Part shown: piece after piece, positions 46,335 through 58,616 of the stretch
Position numbering within the stretch: position 1 is the first letter of the stretch
Layout of the letters: each line of letters starts with the position of its first letter
Source: Aurelia coerulea
Lineage: Eukaryota; Cnidaria; Scyphozoa; Semaeostomeae; Ulmaridae
DNA length: 64,000 nt
Direction of reading: 5' to 3'
Assembly: GCA_039566865.1 (NCBI GenBank)
Contig: CM076955.1
Span: 870,501-934,500 of the forward strand
Translations under genes and position numbers: made by a program
Notes under the pieces: model-generated
The model's database searches: none
What the model was told of the DNA's origin: nothing
The model's input: only the letters and a program-made list of their open reading frames with translations

Positions 46335-46819
46335 CGGCACACTACAATTTCAGACTGCCTGAAGATCAAGCATGGCCTAAACGGAAACTATAGATCAATA
46401 GAGCATCCAAAGTACATATTTTCTGTTCATCATCATCATCATCATCAATAATTTATTTAATGTAGGCTAAGTAAAATAAAAAAAATAGCTAAATTACAGC
46501 TAATTTAGGCCTACTGTACAAAAATTTACAAAATTTACAAATTAGTTCCTAAAGCTAATCAATAAAAACATTTAGTGGATTATATACAAGATAAAAGCAT
46601 GCCTTCCCTACGAGGTACAGAGTGACGCCCACCTCCCAGAGAGACGGCGGACACACCGCGCGAGGGAACCCCCACACGCATATCCTAAGCTGCGGTCGCC
46701 GCTAGGGAGCAATTCCCCAGTTCATCAACTACTGCAGTGTGTATCCATGGTTTCTGCTATTAGGCCAAGATTCATGTTCAGACAGTCTGATATTTCATCA
46801 TGCCCGCAAAGGACCCTGG
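46335..46819. mobile_element. Second copy of the 27899 element, split by a LINE/SINE tail
   Basis: CAGACTGCCTGAAGATCAAG, CTACTGCAGTGTGTATCCAT and GCCCGCAAAGGACCCTGG match 27899-28150. Between about 46428 and 46720 lies an insertion with a (CAT)n end at 46428-46448 and a GC-rich end near 46620-46700, which looks like a retroposon in reverse orientation. Confidence 0.6.
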
Positions 46820-48879
46820 ATGACAAAGTCTCTTTAATTAAGGTATTTCTAAACAATAAAACCCACTGTAGAGAAGTTAAATTCAAAGTCTAGTTGAAAA
46901 GGTTGTTGATAGAAATTAAACAGGCCAACTGATTCACGGGGAAGGAAAACTTTTAAACTTCTTTCTGTTATTTCAACTAATTATTCACGAACGTGAGCTT
47001 GAATTTATTTCTGAAAGAAAACTTGATTTTTGCAATTTCAATCTAAGTATTCAGAACATGGGAAGATTTCTGTATGTGGGCTTTCAACGGTCCTGTCTGG
47101 TCCATGTATTCATGGTCGCATACCATTACCTTTAATTTCTAAGCTTCGAAATGAATACTTAACATCGTAGTTTCAAGAGTAGTAAGTGCCTTTACCCTTT
47201 CATTTGGTTTGTATTGAAAGGTTTAGCCCATCTCGAGTAATAGCATCTACACAATGATATCAAAGGTCCTTAGTTACTTTTTAAAGGCAGTCTGTCACGC
47301 TTCTGATTGGGTGATGATGACAATACAAAGAATACGAGAATTGAATGGCTGCTGATCCTACTGAAGTGATAACGACCTGCCTCCTTTTACTTCTGAACAC
47401 ATAGATTCATAAAGACATCCGTTTTGTTGAGCTCTGACTTTCTTGCGGCCAATCAGATAAGTGACAGACTGCCTTTAAGGTGAATAGGCCGCCGTATCAT
47501 CGACTAAACATTACGCAAGATGTTGCCTAATAGGGGAACAAAACTATAGCCTATTTCATCTTACTTACATGATATTTATCATTTTTCTCTCAATCTTTTT
47601 TTTTCAAGTTTTTTTTGGAAATAACGTAGCGTACACCTTTTTTATACTATTCAATTTTCTTTTTGTAAACATAGCTTCTTTTTGTAAACATAGCTGTTCC
47701 ATAGCACCAAGCACCTAACTGCTGGGTCAGAAATATGTTTAGATGTTTGAAAATCTTTTGTCATGCTCAAATTTCAGCTGATAATGCACCAGTGTAACCA
47801 TAAGCAACGGGAGACATAATGATTTGAATTTGCAATTAATACATACTGGGAACTTACTAGAGTTCTTTTCATCGTTTTCTAATCTTGCAATTACCGTCTG
47901 AATCTTATTTTCCAAGCCTATACAACCGAAACCGACCGCCATCTTGAATGAATTTTTGCTCCTCCGCAATCAATTTGGCGAAAACGCGCTTGTGAGAGAA
48001 AAGTCTTTCTCTACTGGCGCGTGTTTTTCAAAGATTTCTTGCGTAGTAGCGAAGCTTCAGTAAGAAACCGTTGATGTAGATTAGTGGTGGTTAAAAAGGA
48101 CTTGAGCTGTGATGCTGATTGTGCTGGCTTGGAAAATTAGATGCAGGCAGTAATTGCGAGATTAGGAAACGACAAAGGAGAACTTCAGTCATTATATCTT
48201 CACAGCAGAATGAGTTAACTTCGAAGTCAAATCACGATGAGGGTAGCTTAGGCCATCCATCGTAGCAGCTTAGGCCCTTGATATCACTCATTGTATCTCC
48301 TAGTGCTCATGGTGTAGCTAGCAGTTAACATATTAATTTTCAAAGGGAAATTTGATTCGTCAAAGTCGATCGTATCAATTATCATTCTCAAATTACAAAA
48401 TGTAGCAAAATATCGTTCGATTCTGATTATTTTCAGAATAGCTAAATAAAAGGTCTATTTTATGAAATTTCTTGTGATTTGGGAATCATATTATTTTGGC
48501 GCATTAAATTTTCTGATCTAAGTTGATGTGTTAGCTACGCAGGTATTATGAGTCTGATAAATGGTCTGAGAGCTACAGCCTTACGAACGTCTGGCATTTT
48601 TCATACTCAGCCGATACCTTTGCAGGGCCGTAAAGGCAACTTGCATTCTGAGGCCGAAAAGCCGCTTTTAATTCGTAATTATAAGATCCGAGGTAAAATT
48701 TGCTAAGAGGAGGAAGCTTTACAATTTAAAAACTATCAAATTGCAATTTTATACTGCATTTACAATGTCTTATATTATGTGATGTTTTGCGAAATGTAAT
48801 ATATATATATGCTGAGAAATACAGTAAAGTTCTTCTCATTTGATGCTGCCCTTGATTCCCATAACTTACCTTGCCCATG
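46820..48879. other. Intergenic between KCTD gene and satellite
   Basis: Holds the TTAA MITE at 47285-47474 and a 60-bp CAATAGACC-family end at about 48401-48460 (CAGAATAGCTAAATAAAAGG). Nothing else recognised. Confidence 0.5.
47285..47474. mobile_element. TTAA-flanked MITE, AGGCAGTCTGTCAC ends
   Basis: TTAA at 47281-47284 and 47475-47478; ends AGGCAGTCTGTCAC and its exact reverse complement bound 190 bp. Confidence 0.85.
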
Positions 48880-51800
48880 GGCTTGCGTTTAGGCCAAAAT
48901 AGGCATTGTTAGAAGAACACAGTTTGAACACAATTACCTTTTTGCCAAAAGCCTTTTAGGAAGAACTTATTTTGGAGCCCGGAACCTCTCATTTTGAACT
49001 AAAAGTAATGCTTGCCTATTTGACCAGAAACAGGCCTTTACGGAAGAACTCAGTTTGGACCAAAAGTTGATACAAAAATAGGCCCTTTCTGAAAATACCG
49101 ATTTTTGGGCAAAAAGTTAGGCTAACCCCTTTGCTTTTCAGCAAAGATAAGCCCTTTTCGATAGGCTATAGCCTTTGCTTTTTCGGCAAAATCAGCCGAT
49201 TCTGAAAATGCGAATTTTTGCGCAAAAAGTAAGGCTATAGCCTTTGCTTTTCGGCAAAATCAGCCGGTTCTGAAAATGCGAATTTTTGGGCAAAAAGTAA
49301 GGCTATAGCCTTTGCTTTTTCGGCAAAATCAGCCGATTCTGAAAATGCCTATTTTTGGGCAAAAAGTAAGGCTATAGCCTTTGCTTTTTCGGCAAAATCG
49401 GCCGATTCTGAAAATCCCTGTTTTTGGTCAAAAAGTAAGGCTATAGCCTTTGCTTTTTCGGCAAAATCAGCCGATTCTGAAAATCCCTATTTTTGGGCCA
49501 AAAGTAAGGCTATAGCCTTTGCTTTTTCGGCAAAATCGGCCGATTCTGAAAATCCCTATTTTTTGGCAAAAAGTAAGACTATAGCCTTTGCTTTTTCGGC
49601 AAAATAGGCCGATCTTGAAAATCCCTGTTTTTGGGCAAAAAGTAAGGCTATAGCCTTTGCTTTTCGGCAAAATCGGCCGATTCTGAAAATGCCTATTTAT
49701 GGGCAAAAAGTAAGGCTATAGCCTTTGCTTTTTCGGCAAAATCGGCAAAATCTGAAAGTCCCTGTTTTTGGGCAAAAAGTAAGGCTATAGCCTTTGCTTT
49801 TTGGGCAAAATCGGCCGATTCTGAAAATCCCTATTTTTGGCAAAAAGTAAGACTATAGCCTTTGCTTTTTCGGCAAAATCGGCCGATTCTGAAAATCCCG
49901 GTTTTTGGGCAAAAAGTAAGGCTATAGCCTTTGCTTTTTCGGCAAAATCAGCCGATTCTGAAAATTCCTATTTTTGGGCAAAAAGTAAGGCTATAGCCTT
50001 TGCTTTTTCGGCAAAATCGGCCGATTCTGAAAATCCCTATTTTTGGGCAAAAAGTAAGGCTATAGCCTTTGCTTTTTCGGCAAAATTGGCCGATTCTGAA
50101 AATTCCTATTCTTGGGCAAAAGGTAAGGTAATAGCCTTTGCTTTTTCGGCAAAATAGACCGATCTTGAAAATCCCTGTTTTTGGGCAAAAAGTAAGACTA
50201 TAGCCTTTGCTTTTTTTGGCAAAATCGGCCGAATCTGAAAATCCCTATTTTTGGGCAAAAAGTAAGGCTATAGCCTTTGCTTTTTCGGCAAAATTGGCCG
50301 ATTCTGAAAATTCCTATTTTTGGGCAAAAAGTAAGGCTATAGCCTTTGCTTTTTCGGCAAAATCGGCCGATTCTGAAAATCCCTGTTTTTGGGCAAAAAG
50401 TAAGGCTATAGCCTTTGCTTTTTCGGCAAAATCGGCCGATTCTGAAAATCCCTATTTTTGGGCAAAAAGTAAGGCTATAGCCTTTGCTTTTTCGGCAAAA
50501 TCGGCCGATTCTGAAAATTCCTATTTATGGGCAAAAAGTAAGGCTATAGCCTTTGCTTTTTCGGCAAAATCGGCCGATTCTGAAAATCCCTGTTTTTGGG
50601 CAAAAATAAGGCTATAGCCTTTGCTTTTTCGGCAAAATCGGCCGATTCTGAAAATCCCTATTTTTGGGCAAAAAGTAAGGCTATAGCCTTTGCTTTTTCG
50701 GCAAAATCGGCCGATTCTGAAAATCCCTATTTTTGGGCAAAAAGTAAGGCTATAGCCTTTGCTTTTTCGGCAAAATCGGCCGATTCTGAAAATCCCTATT
50801 TTTTGGCAAAAAGTAAGGCTATAGCCTTTGCTTTTTCGGCAAAATCGGCCGATTCTGAAAATCCCTATTTTTGGGCAAAAAGTAAGGCTATAGCCTTTGC
50901 TTTTTCGGCAAAATCAGCCGATTCTGAAAATCCCTATTTTTGGGCAAAAAGTAAGGCTATAGCCTTTGCTTTTTCGGCAAAATCAGCCGATTCTGAAAAT
51001 CCCTATTTTTGGGCAAAAAGTAAGGCTATAGCCTTTGCTTTTTCGGCAAAATCGGCCGATTCTGAAAATCCCTATTTTTGGGCAAAAAGTAAGGCTATAG
51101 CCTTTGCTTTTTCGGCAAAATCGGCCGATTCTGAAAATCCCTATTTTTGGGCAAAAAGTAAGGCTATAGCCTTTGCTTTTTCGGCAAAATCGGCCGATTC
51201 TGAAAATCCCTATTTTTGGGCAAAAAGTAAGGCTATAGCCTTTGCTTTTTCGGCAAAATCGGCCGATTCTGAAAATCCCTATTTTTGGGCAAAAAGTAAG
51301 GCTATAGCCTTTGCTTTTTCGGCAAAATCGGCCGATTCTGAAAATCCCTATTTTTGGGCAAAAAGTAAGGCTATAGCCTTTGCTTTTTCGGCAAAATCGG
51401 CCGATTCTGAAAATCCCTATTTTTGGGCAAAAAGTAAGACTATAGCCTTTGCTTTTTCGGCAAAATCGGCCGATTCTGAAAATCCCTATTTTTTGGCAAA
51501 AAAGTAAGACTATAGCCTTTGCTTTTTCGGCAAAATAGGCCGATCTTGAAAATCCCTGTTTTTGGGCAAAAAGTAAGGCTATAGCCTTTGCTTTTTCGGC
51601 AAAATCGGCCGATTCTGAAAATCCCTATTTTTGGGCAAAAAGTAAGGCTATAGCCTTTGCTTTTTCGGCAAAATCGGCCGATTCTGAAAATCCCTATTTT
51701 TGGGCAAAAAGTAAGGCTATAGCCTTTGCTTTTTCGGCAAAATCGGCCGATTCTGAAAATCCCTATTTTTGGGCAAAAAGTAAGGCTATAGCCTTTGCTT

Positions 51801-54800
51801 TTTCGGCAAAATCGGCCGATTCTGAAAATCCCTATTTTTGGGCAAAAAGTAAGGCTATAGCCTTTGCTTTTTCGGCAAAATCGGCCGATTCTGAAAATCC
51901 CTATTTTTGGCAAAAAGTAAGGCTATAGCCTTTGCTTTTTCGGCAAAATCGGCCGATTCTAAAAATCCCTATTTTTGGGCAAAAAGTAAGGCTATAGCCT
52001 TTGCTTTTTCGGCAAAATTGGCCGATTCTGAAAATTCCTATTTATGGGCAAAAAGTAAGGCTATAGCCTTTGCTTTTTCGGCAAAATCGGCCGATTCTGA
52101 AAATCCCTGTTTTTGGGCAAAAAGTAAGGCTATAGCCTTTGCTTTTTCGGCAAAATCGGCCGATTCTGAAAATCCCTATTTTTGGGCAAAAAGTAAGGCT
52201 ATAGCCTTTGCTTTTTCGGCAAAATCGGCCGATTCTGAAAATTCCTATTTTGGGCAAAAAGTAAGGCTATAGCCTTTGCTTTTTCGGCAAAATCGGCCGA
52301 TTCTGAAAATCCCTGTTTTTGGGCAAAAAGTAAGGCTATAGCCTTTGCTTTTTCGGCAAAATCGGCCGATTCTGAAAATCCCTATTTTTGGGCAAAAAGT
52401 AAGGCTATAGCCTTTGCTTTTTCGGCAAAATCAGCCGATTCTGAAAATCCCTATTTTTGGGCAAAAAGTAAGGCTATAGCCTTTGCTTTTTCGGCAAAAT
52501 CGGCCGATTCTGAAAATCCCTATTTTTGGGCAAAAAGTAAGGCTATAGCCTTTGCTTTTTCGGCAAAATCGGCCGATTCTGAAAATCCCTATTTTTGGGC
52601 AAAAAGTAAGGCTATAGCCTTTGCTTTTTCGGCAAAATCGGCCGAATCTGAAAATCCCTATTTTTGGGCAAAAAGTAAGGCTATAGCCTTTGCTTTTTCG
52701 GCAAAATGGCCGATTCTGCCGATTCCTGTAAATAGCCTTTGCTTTTTCGGCAAAATAGACCGATCTTGAAAATCCCTGTTTTTGGGCAAAAAGTAAGGCT
52801 ATAGCCTTTGCTTTTTCGGCAAAATCAGCCGATTCTGAAAATCCCTATTTTTGGGCAAAAAGTAAGGCTATAGCCTTTGCTTTTTCGGCAAAATCGGCCG
52901 ATTCTGAAAATCCCTGTTTTTGGGCAAAAAGTAAGGCTATAGCCTTTGCTTTTTCGGCAAAATTGGCCGATTCTGAAAATTCCTATTTATGGGCAAAAAG
53001 TAAGGCTATAGCCTTTGCTTTTTCGGCAAAATCGGCCGATTCTGAAAATCCCTGTTTTTGGGCAAAAAGTAAGGCTATAGCCTTTGCTTTTTTCGGCAAA
53101 GTCGGCCAAATCTGAAAATCCCTATTTTTGGGCAAAAAGTAAGGCTATAGCCTTTGCTTTTTCGGCAAAATCGGCCGATTCTGAAAATCCCGGTTTTTGG
53201 GCAAAAAGTAAGGCTATAGCCTTTGCTTTTGCGGCAAAATCAGCCGATTCTGAAAATCCCTATTTTTGGGCAAAAAGTAAGGCTATAGCCTTTGCTTTTT
53301 CGGCAAAATCGGCCGATTCTGAAAATCCCTATTTTTTGGCAAAAAGTAAGGCTATAGCCTTTGCTTTTTCGGCAAAATCGGCCGATTCTGAAAATCCCTA
53401 TTTTTGGGCAAAAAGTAAGGCTATAGCCTTTGCTTTTTCGGCAAAATCGGCCGATTCTGAAAATCCCTATTTTTGGGCAAAAAGTAAGGCTATAGCCTTT
53501 GCTTTTTCGGCAAAATCGGCCGATTCTGAAAATCCCTGTTTTTGGGCAAAAAGTAAGGCTATAGCCTTTGCTTTTTCGGCAAAATCGGCCGATTCTGAAA
53601 ATCCCTATATTTGGGCAAAAAGTAAGGCTATAGCCTTTGCTTTTTCGGCAAAATAAGCCGATTCTGAAAATTCCTATTTATGGGCAAAAAGTAAGGCTAT
53701 AGCCTTTGCTTTTTCGGCAAAATCGGCCGATTCTGAAAATCCCTGTTTTTGGGCAAAAAGTAAGGCTATAGCCTTTGCTTTTTCGGCAAAATCAGCCGAT
53801 TCTGAAAATCCCTATTTTTGGGCAAAAAGTAAGGCTATAGCCTTTGCTTTTTCGGCAAAATCGGCCGATTCTGAAAATCGCTATTTTGCTTTTTCGGCAA
53901 AATCGGCCGATTTTGAAAATCCCTATTTTTGGGCAAAATGTAAGGCTATAGCCTTTGCTTTTTCGGCAAAATCGGCCGATTCTGAAAATCCCTATTTTTG
54001 GGCAAAAAGTAAGGCTATAGCCTTTGCTTTTTCGGCAAAATCGGCCGATTCTGAAAATCCCTATTTTTGGGCAAAAAGTAAGGCTATAGCCTTTGCTTTT
54101 TCGGCAAAATCAGCCGATTCTGAAAATCCCTATTTTTGGGCAAAAAGTAAGGCTATAGCCTTTGCTTTTTCGGCAAAATCAGCCGATTCTGAAAATCCCT
54201 ATTTTTGGGCAAAAAGTAAGGCTATAGCCTTTGCTTTTTCGGCAAAATCGGCCGATTCTGAAAATGCCTATTTTTGGGCAAAAAGTAAGGCTATAGCCTT
54301 TGCTTTTTCGGCAAAATCAGCCGATTCTGAAAATGCCTATTTTTGGGCAAAAAGTAAGGCTATAGCCTTTGCTTTTTCGGCAAAATCGGCCGATTCTGAA
54401 AATCCCTATTTTTGGGCAAAAAGTAAGGCTATAGCCTTTGCTTTTTCGGCAAAATCGGCCGATTCTGAAAATCCCTATTTTTGGGCAAAAAGTAAGGCTA
54501 TAGCCTTTGCTTTTTCGGCAAAATCAGCCGATTCTGAAAATCCCTATTTTTGGGCAAAAAGTAAGGCTATAGCCTTTGCTTTTTCGGCAAAATCGGCCGA
54601 TTCTGAAAATGCCTATTTTTGGGCAAAAAGTAAGGCTATAGCCTTTGCTTTTTCGGCAAAATCGGCCGATTCTGAAAATGCCTATTTTTGGGCAAAAAGT
54701 AAGGCTATAGCCTTTGCTTTTTCGGCAAAATCGGCCGATTCTGAAAATCCCTATTTTTTGGCAAAAAGTAAGGCTATAGCCTTTGCTTTTTCGGCAAAAT

Positions 54801-57800
54801 CGGCCGATTCTGAAAATCCCTATTTTTGGGCAAAAAGTAAGGCTATAGCCTTTGCTTTTTCGGCAAAATCAGCCGATTCTGAAAATCCCTATTTTTGGGC
54901 AAAAAGTAAGGCTATAGCCTTTGCTTTTTCGGCAAAATCGGCCGATTCTAAAAATGCCTATTTTTGGGCAAAAAGTAAGGCTATAGCCTTTGCTTTTTCG
55001 GCAAAATCAGCCGATTCTGAAAATCCCTATTTTTGGGCAAAAAGTAAGGCTATAGCCTTTGCTTTTTCGGCAAAATCAGCCGATTCTGAAAATCCCTATT
55101 TTTGGGCAAAAAGTAAGGCTATAGCCTTTGCTTTTTCGGCAAAATCGGCCGATTCTGAAAATCCCTGTTTTTGGGCAAAAAGTAAGACTATAGCCTTTGC
55201 TTTTTCGGCAAATCGGCCAAATCTGAAAATCCCTATTTTTGGGCAAAAAGTAAGGCTATAGCCTTTGCTTTTTCGGCAAAATCAGCCGATTCTGAAAATC
55301 CCGGTTTTTGGGCAAAAAGTAAGGCTATAGCCTTTGCTTTTTCGGCAAAATCAGCCGATTCTGAAAATCCCTATTTTTGGGCAAAAAGTAAGGCTATAGC
55401 CTTTGCTTTTTCGGCAAAATCGGCCGATTCTGAAAATCCCTATTTTTTGGCAAAAAGTAAGGCTATAGCCTTTGCTTTTTCGGCAAAATCGGCCGATTCT
55501 GAAAATCCCTGTTTTTGGGCAAAAAGTAAGGCTATAGCCTTTGCTTTTTCGGCAAAATCGGCTGATTCTGAAAATCCCTATTTTTGGGCAAAAAGTAAGG
55601 CTATAGCCTTTGCTTTTTCGGCAAAATCGGCCGATTCTGAAAATCCCTGTTTTTGGGCAAAAAGTAAGGCTATAGCCTTTGCTTTTTCGGCAAAATCAGC
55701 CGATTCTGAAAATCCCTATTTTTGGGCAAGAAGTAAGGCTATAGCCTTTGCTTTTTCGGCAAAATCGGCCGATTCTGAAAATCCCTATTTTTTGGCAAAA
55801 AGTAAGACTATAGCCTTTGCTTTTTCGGCAAAATCGGCCAATTCTAAAAATCCCTATTTTTGGGCAAAAAGTAAGGCTATAGCCTTTGCTTTTTCGGCAA
55901 AATCGGCCGATTCTGAAAATCCCTATTTCTGGGCAAAAAGTAAGGCTATAGCCTTTGCTTTTTCGGCAAAATCGGCCGATTCTGAAAATTCCTATTTATG
56001 GGCAAAAAGTAAGGCTATAGCCTTTGCTTTTTCGGCAAAATCAGCCGATTCTGAAAATTCCTATTTTTGGGCAAAAGTAAGGCTATAGCCTTTGCTTTTT
56101 CGGCAAAATCGGCCGATTCTGAAAATCCCTATTTTTTGGCAAAAAGTAAGGCTATAGCCTTTGCTTTTTCGGCAAAATCGGCCCAATTCTGAAAATCCCT
56201 GTTTTTGGGCAAAAAGTAAGGCTATAGCCTTTGCTTTTTCGGCAAAATCGGCCGATTCTGAAAATCCCTATTTTGGGCAAAAAGTAAGCTATAGCCTTTG
56301 CTTTTTCGGCAAAATCGGCCGATTCTGAAAATCCCTGTTTTTGGGCAAAAAGTAAGGCTATAGCCTTTGCTTTTTCGGCAAAATCAGCCGATTCTGAAAA
56401 TCCCTATTTTTGGGCAAAAAGTAAGGCTATAGCCTTTGCTTTTTCGGCAAAATCGGCCGATTCTGAAAATCCCTATTTTTTGGCAAAAAGTAAGACTATA
56501 GCCTTTGCTTTTTCGGCAAAATCGGCCGATTCTAAAAATCCCTGTTTTTGGGCAAAAAGTAAGGCTATAGCCTTTGCTTTTTCGGCAAAATCGGCTGATT
56601 CTGAAAATCCCTATTTCTGGGCAAAAAGTAAGGCTATAGCCTTTGCTTTTTCGGCAAAATCGGCCGATTCTGAAAATTCCTATTTTTGGGCAAAAAGTAA
56701 GGCTATAGCCTTTGCTTTTTCGGCAAAATCGGCCGATTCTGAAAATCCCTATTTTTTGGCAAAAAACTAAGACTATAGCCTTTGCTTTTTCGGCAAAATC
56801 GGCCGATTCTGAAAATCCCTATTTTTGGGCAAAAAGTAAGGCTATAGCCTTTGCTTTTTCGGCAAAATCAGCCGATTCTGAAAATCCCTATTTTTGGGCA
56901 AAAAGTAAGGCTATAGCCTTTGCTTTTTCGGCAAAATCAGCCGATTCTGAAAATCCCTATTTTTGGGCAAAAAGTAAGGCTATAGCCTTTGCTTTTTCGG
57001 CAAAATCGGCCGATTCTGAAAATCCCTGTTTTTGGGCAAAAAGTAAGGCTATAGCCTTTGCTTTTTCGGCAAAGTCGGCCGATTCTGAAAATCCCTATTT
57101 TTGGGCAAAAAGTAAGGCTATAGCCTTTGCTTTTTCGGCAAAATCGGCCGATTCTGAAAATGCCTATTTTTGGGCAAAAAGTAAGGCTATAGCCTTTGCT
57201 TTTTCGGCAAAATCGGCTGATTCTGAAAATCCCTATTTCTGGGCAAAAGTAAGACTGTAGCCTTTGCTTTTTCTTCAAAATCGGCGAATTCTGAAAATCC
57301 CTAATTTTTGGGCAAAAAGTAAGACTATAGCCTTTGCTTTTTCGGCAAAATCAGCCGATTCTGAAAATCACGGTTTTTTGGGCAAAAAGTAAGGCTATAG
57401 CCTTTGCTTTTTCGGCAAAATCGGCCAATTCTGAAAATCCCTATTTTTGGGCAAAAAGTAAGGCTATAGCCTTTGCTTTTTCGGCAAAATCGGCCGATTC
57501 TGAAAATCCCTGTTTTTGGGCAAAAAGTAAGGCTATAGCCTTTGCTTTTTCGGCAAAATCGGCCGATTCTGAAAATCCCTATTTTTGGGCAAAAAGTAAG
57601 GCTATAGCCTTTGCTTTTTCGGCAAAATCGGCCGATTCTGAAAATTCCTATTCTTGGGCAAAAAGTAAGGCTATAGCCTTTGCTTTTTCGGCAAAATAGG
57701 CCGATCTTGAAAATCCCTGTTTTTGGGCAAAAAGTAAGGCTATAGCCTTTGCTTTTTCGGCAAAATCGGCCGATTCTGAAAATGCCTATTTTTGGACAAA

Positions 57801-58320
57801 AAGTAAGGCTATAGCCTTTGCTTTTTCGGCAAAATAGGCCGATCCTGAAAATTCCTGTTTTTTGGCAAAAAGTAAGGCTATAGGCTTCGCTTTTTCGGCA
57901 AAATCAGCCGATTCTGAAAATCCTAATTTTTGGGCAAAAAGTAAGGCTATAGCCTTTGCTTTTTCTTTGCAAAGATAGGCTCTTTTCGAAAATACTGATT
58001 TTTGGGCAAAAAGTAAGACCAACGGAAGTGCATTTTCGGAAGAACTTATTTTTGACCAAAAAGTAAGGCTACGGGCTTACGTTTTTTGCAAAAAATAGGC
58101 TCTTTTGGAAGAACTTCTTATGAAACGAAACGCAAGACTATAGGCATTTCTTATTGCTAACAATAGGCCTTTTCGAAAGAACTTCTTTGTACCCAAAAAT
58201 CAGGGTTATAGGCTTACCTTTTTTGCCAAAATAGGCAATTTCAGAAGAACTGATTATGAAACGAAACGTAAGGCTATAGGCTTACTTTTGTGCCAAAAAG
58301 AGGCCCTTTCAGAAGAACTC
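48880..58320. repeat. Satellite array, 69-bp monomer, about 9.4 kb
   Basis: The core (about 49140-57965) is a head-to-tail array of roughly 125-130 copies of a 69-bp monomer. Each contains the 14-bp palindrome AAGGCTATAGCCTT, a CTTTTTCGGCAAAA block, the 12-bp palindrome AATCGGCCGATT, then CTGAAAATCCCTATTTTTGG. Central copies are nearly identical. Copies at both edges (48880-49140 and 57965-58320) are strongly diverged, keeping AATAGGC, AGAAGAACT and AAAAGTAAGGCTA. Because 69 is a multiple of three and only two of six frames lack stops, long frames appear on both strands. Variants change residues freely (Pro/Ser/Ala, Tyr/Cys, Trp/Leu), and some carry TAG, so protein coding is unlikely. It lies between two convergent genes. 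Confidence 0.95.
52695..52745. repeat. Rearranged monomer junction in the satellite
   Basis: After GGCAAAATGGCCGATTCTG the sequence reads CCGATTCCTGTAAATAGCC and re-enters the array, breaking the 69-bp register. A second break near 53875-53895 joins AAAATCGCTATT to TTGCTTTTTCGGC, a monomer shortened to about 42 bp. Confidence 0.85.
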
Positions 58321-58616
58321 ATTGGGGAACATTGATAAAAGAAGTAGTGAGGTAAATAAGTAGGCATTCAGGAGTAAGAAAGCTGATAATTCTTACAATA
58401 GCTACTTGATAAGCATCCAAATTAAAGCGAGTTGAATGTTTAGAGATAAATTTTCATGCATGTGATTAGAGAGGCCAGGGACATTAGATATAAACAAACA
58501 TTTTATATAGTGTAAGGTTAGAAGAGGGCCTAACTAAACGAATATTTTATATATATCACGAAGAAGAGGGGCCAGATCTACATGTCATTATATATACGTA
58601 TATACCAGTATATATA

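Noticed and set aside
50596..51507. A 303-residue + strand frame and similar frames across the satellite
   Set aside because: The period is a multiple of three and the frame is open by composition only; variants alter residues freely and other copies are broken.
48880..58320. CRISPR-like array
   Set aside because: The genome is animal, monomers are contiguous with no unique spacers, and no cas genes are present.
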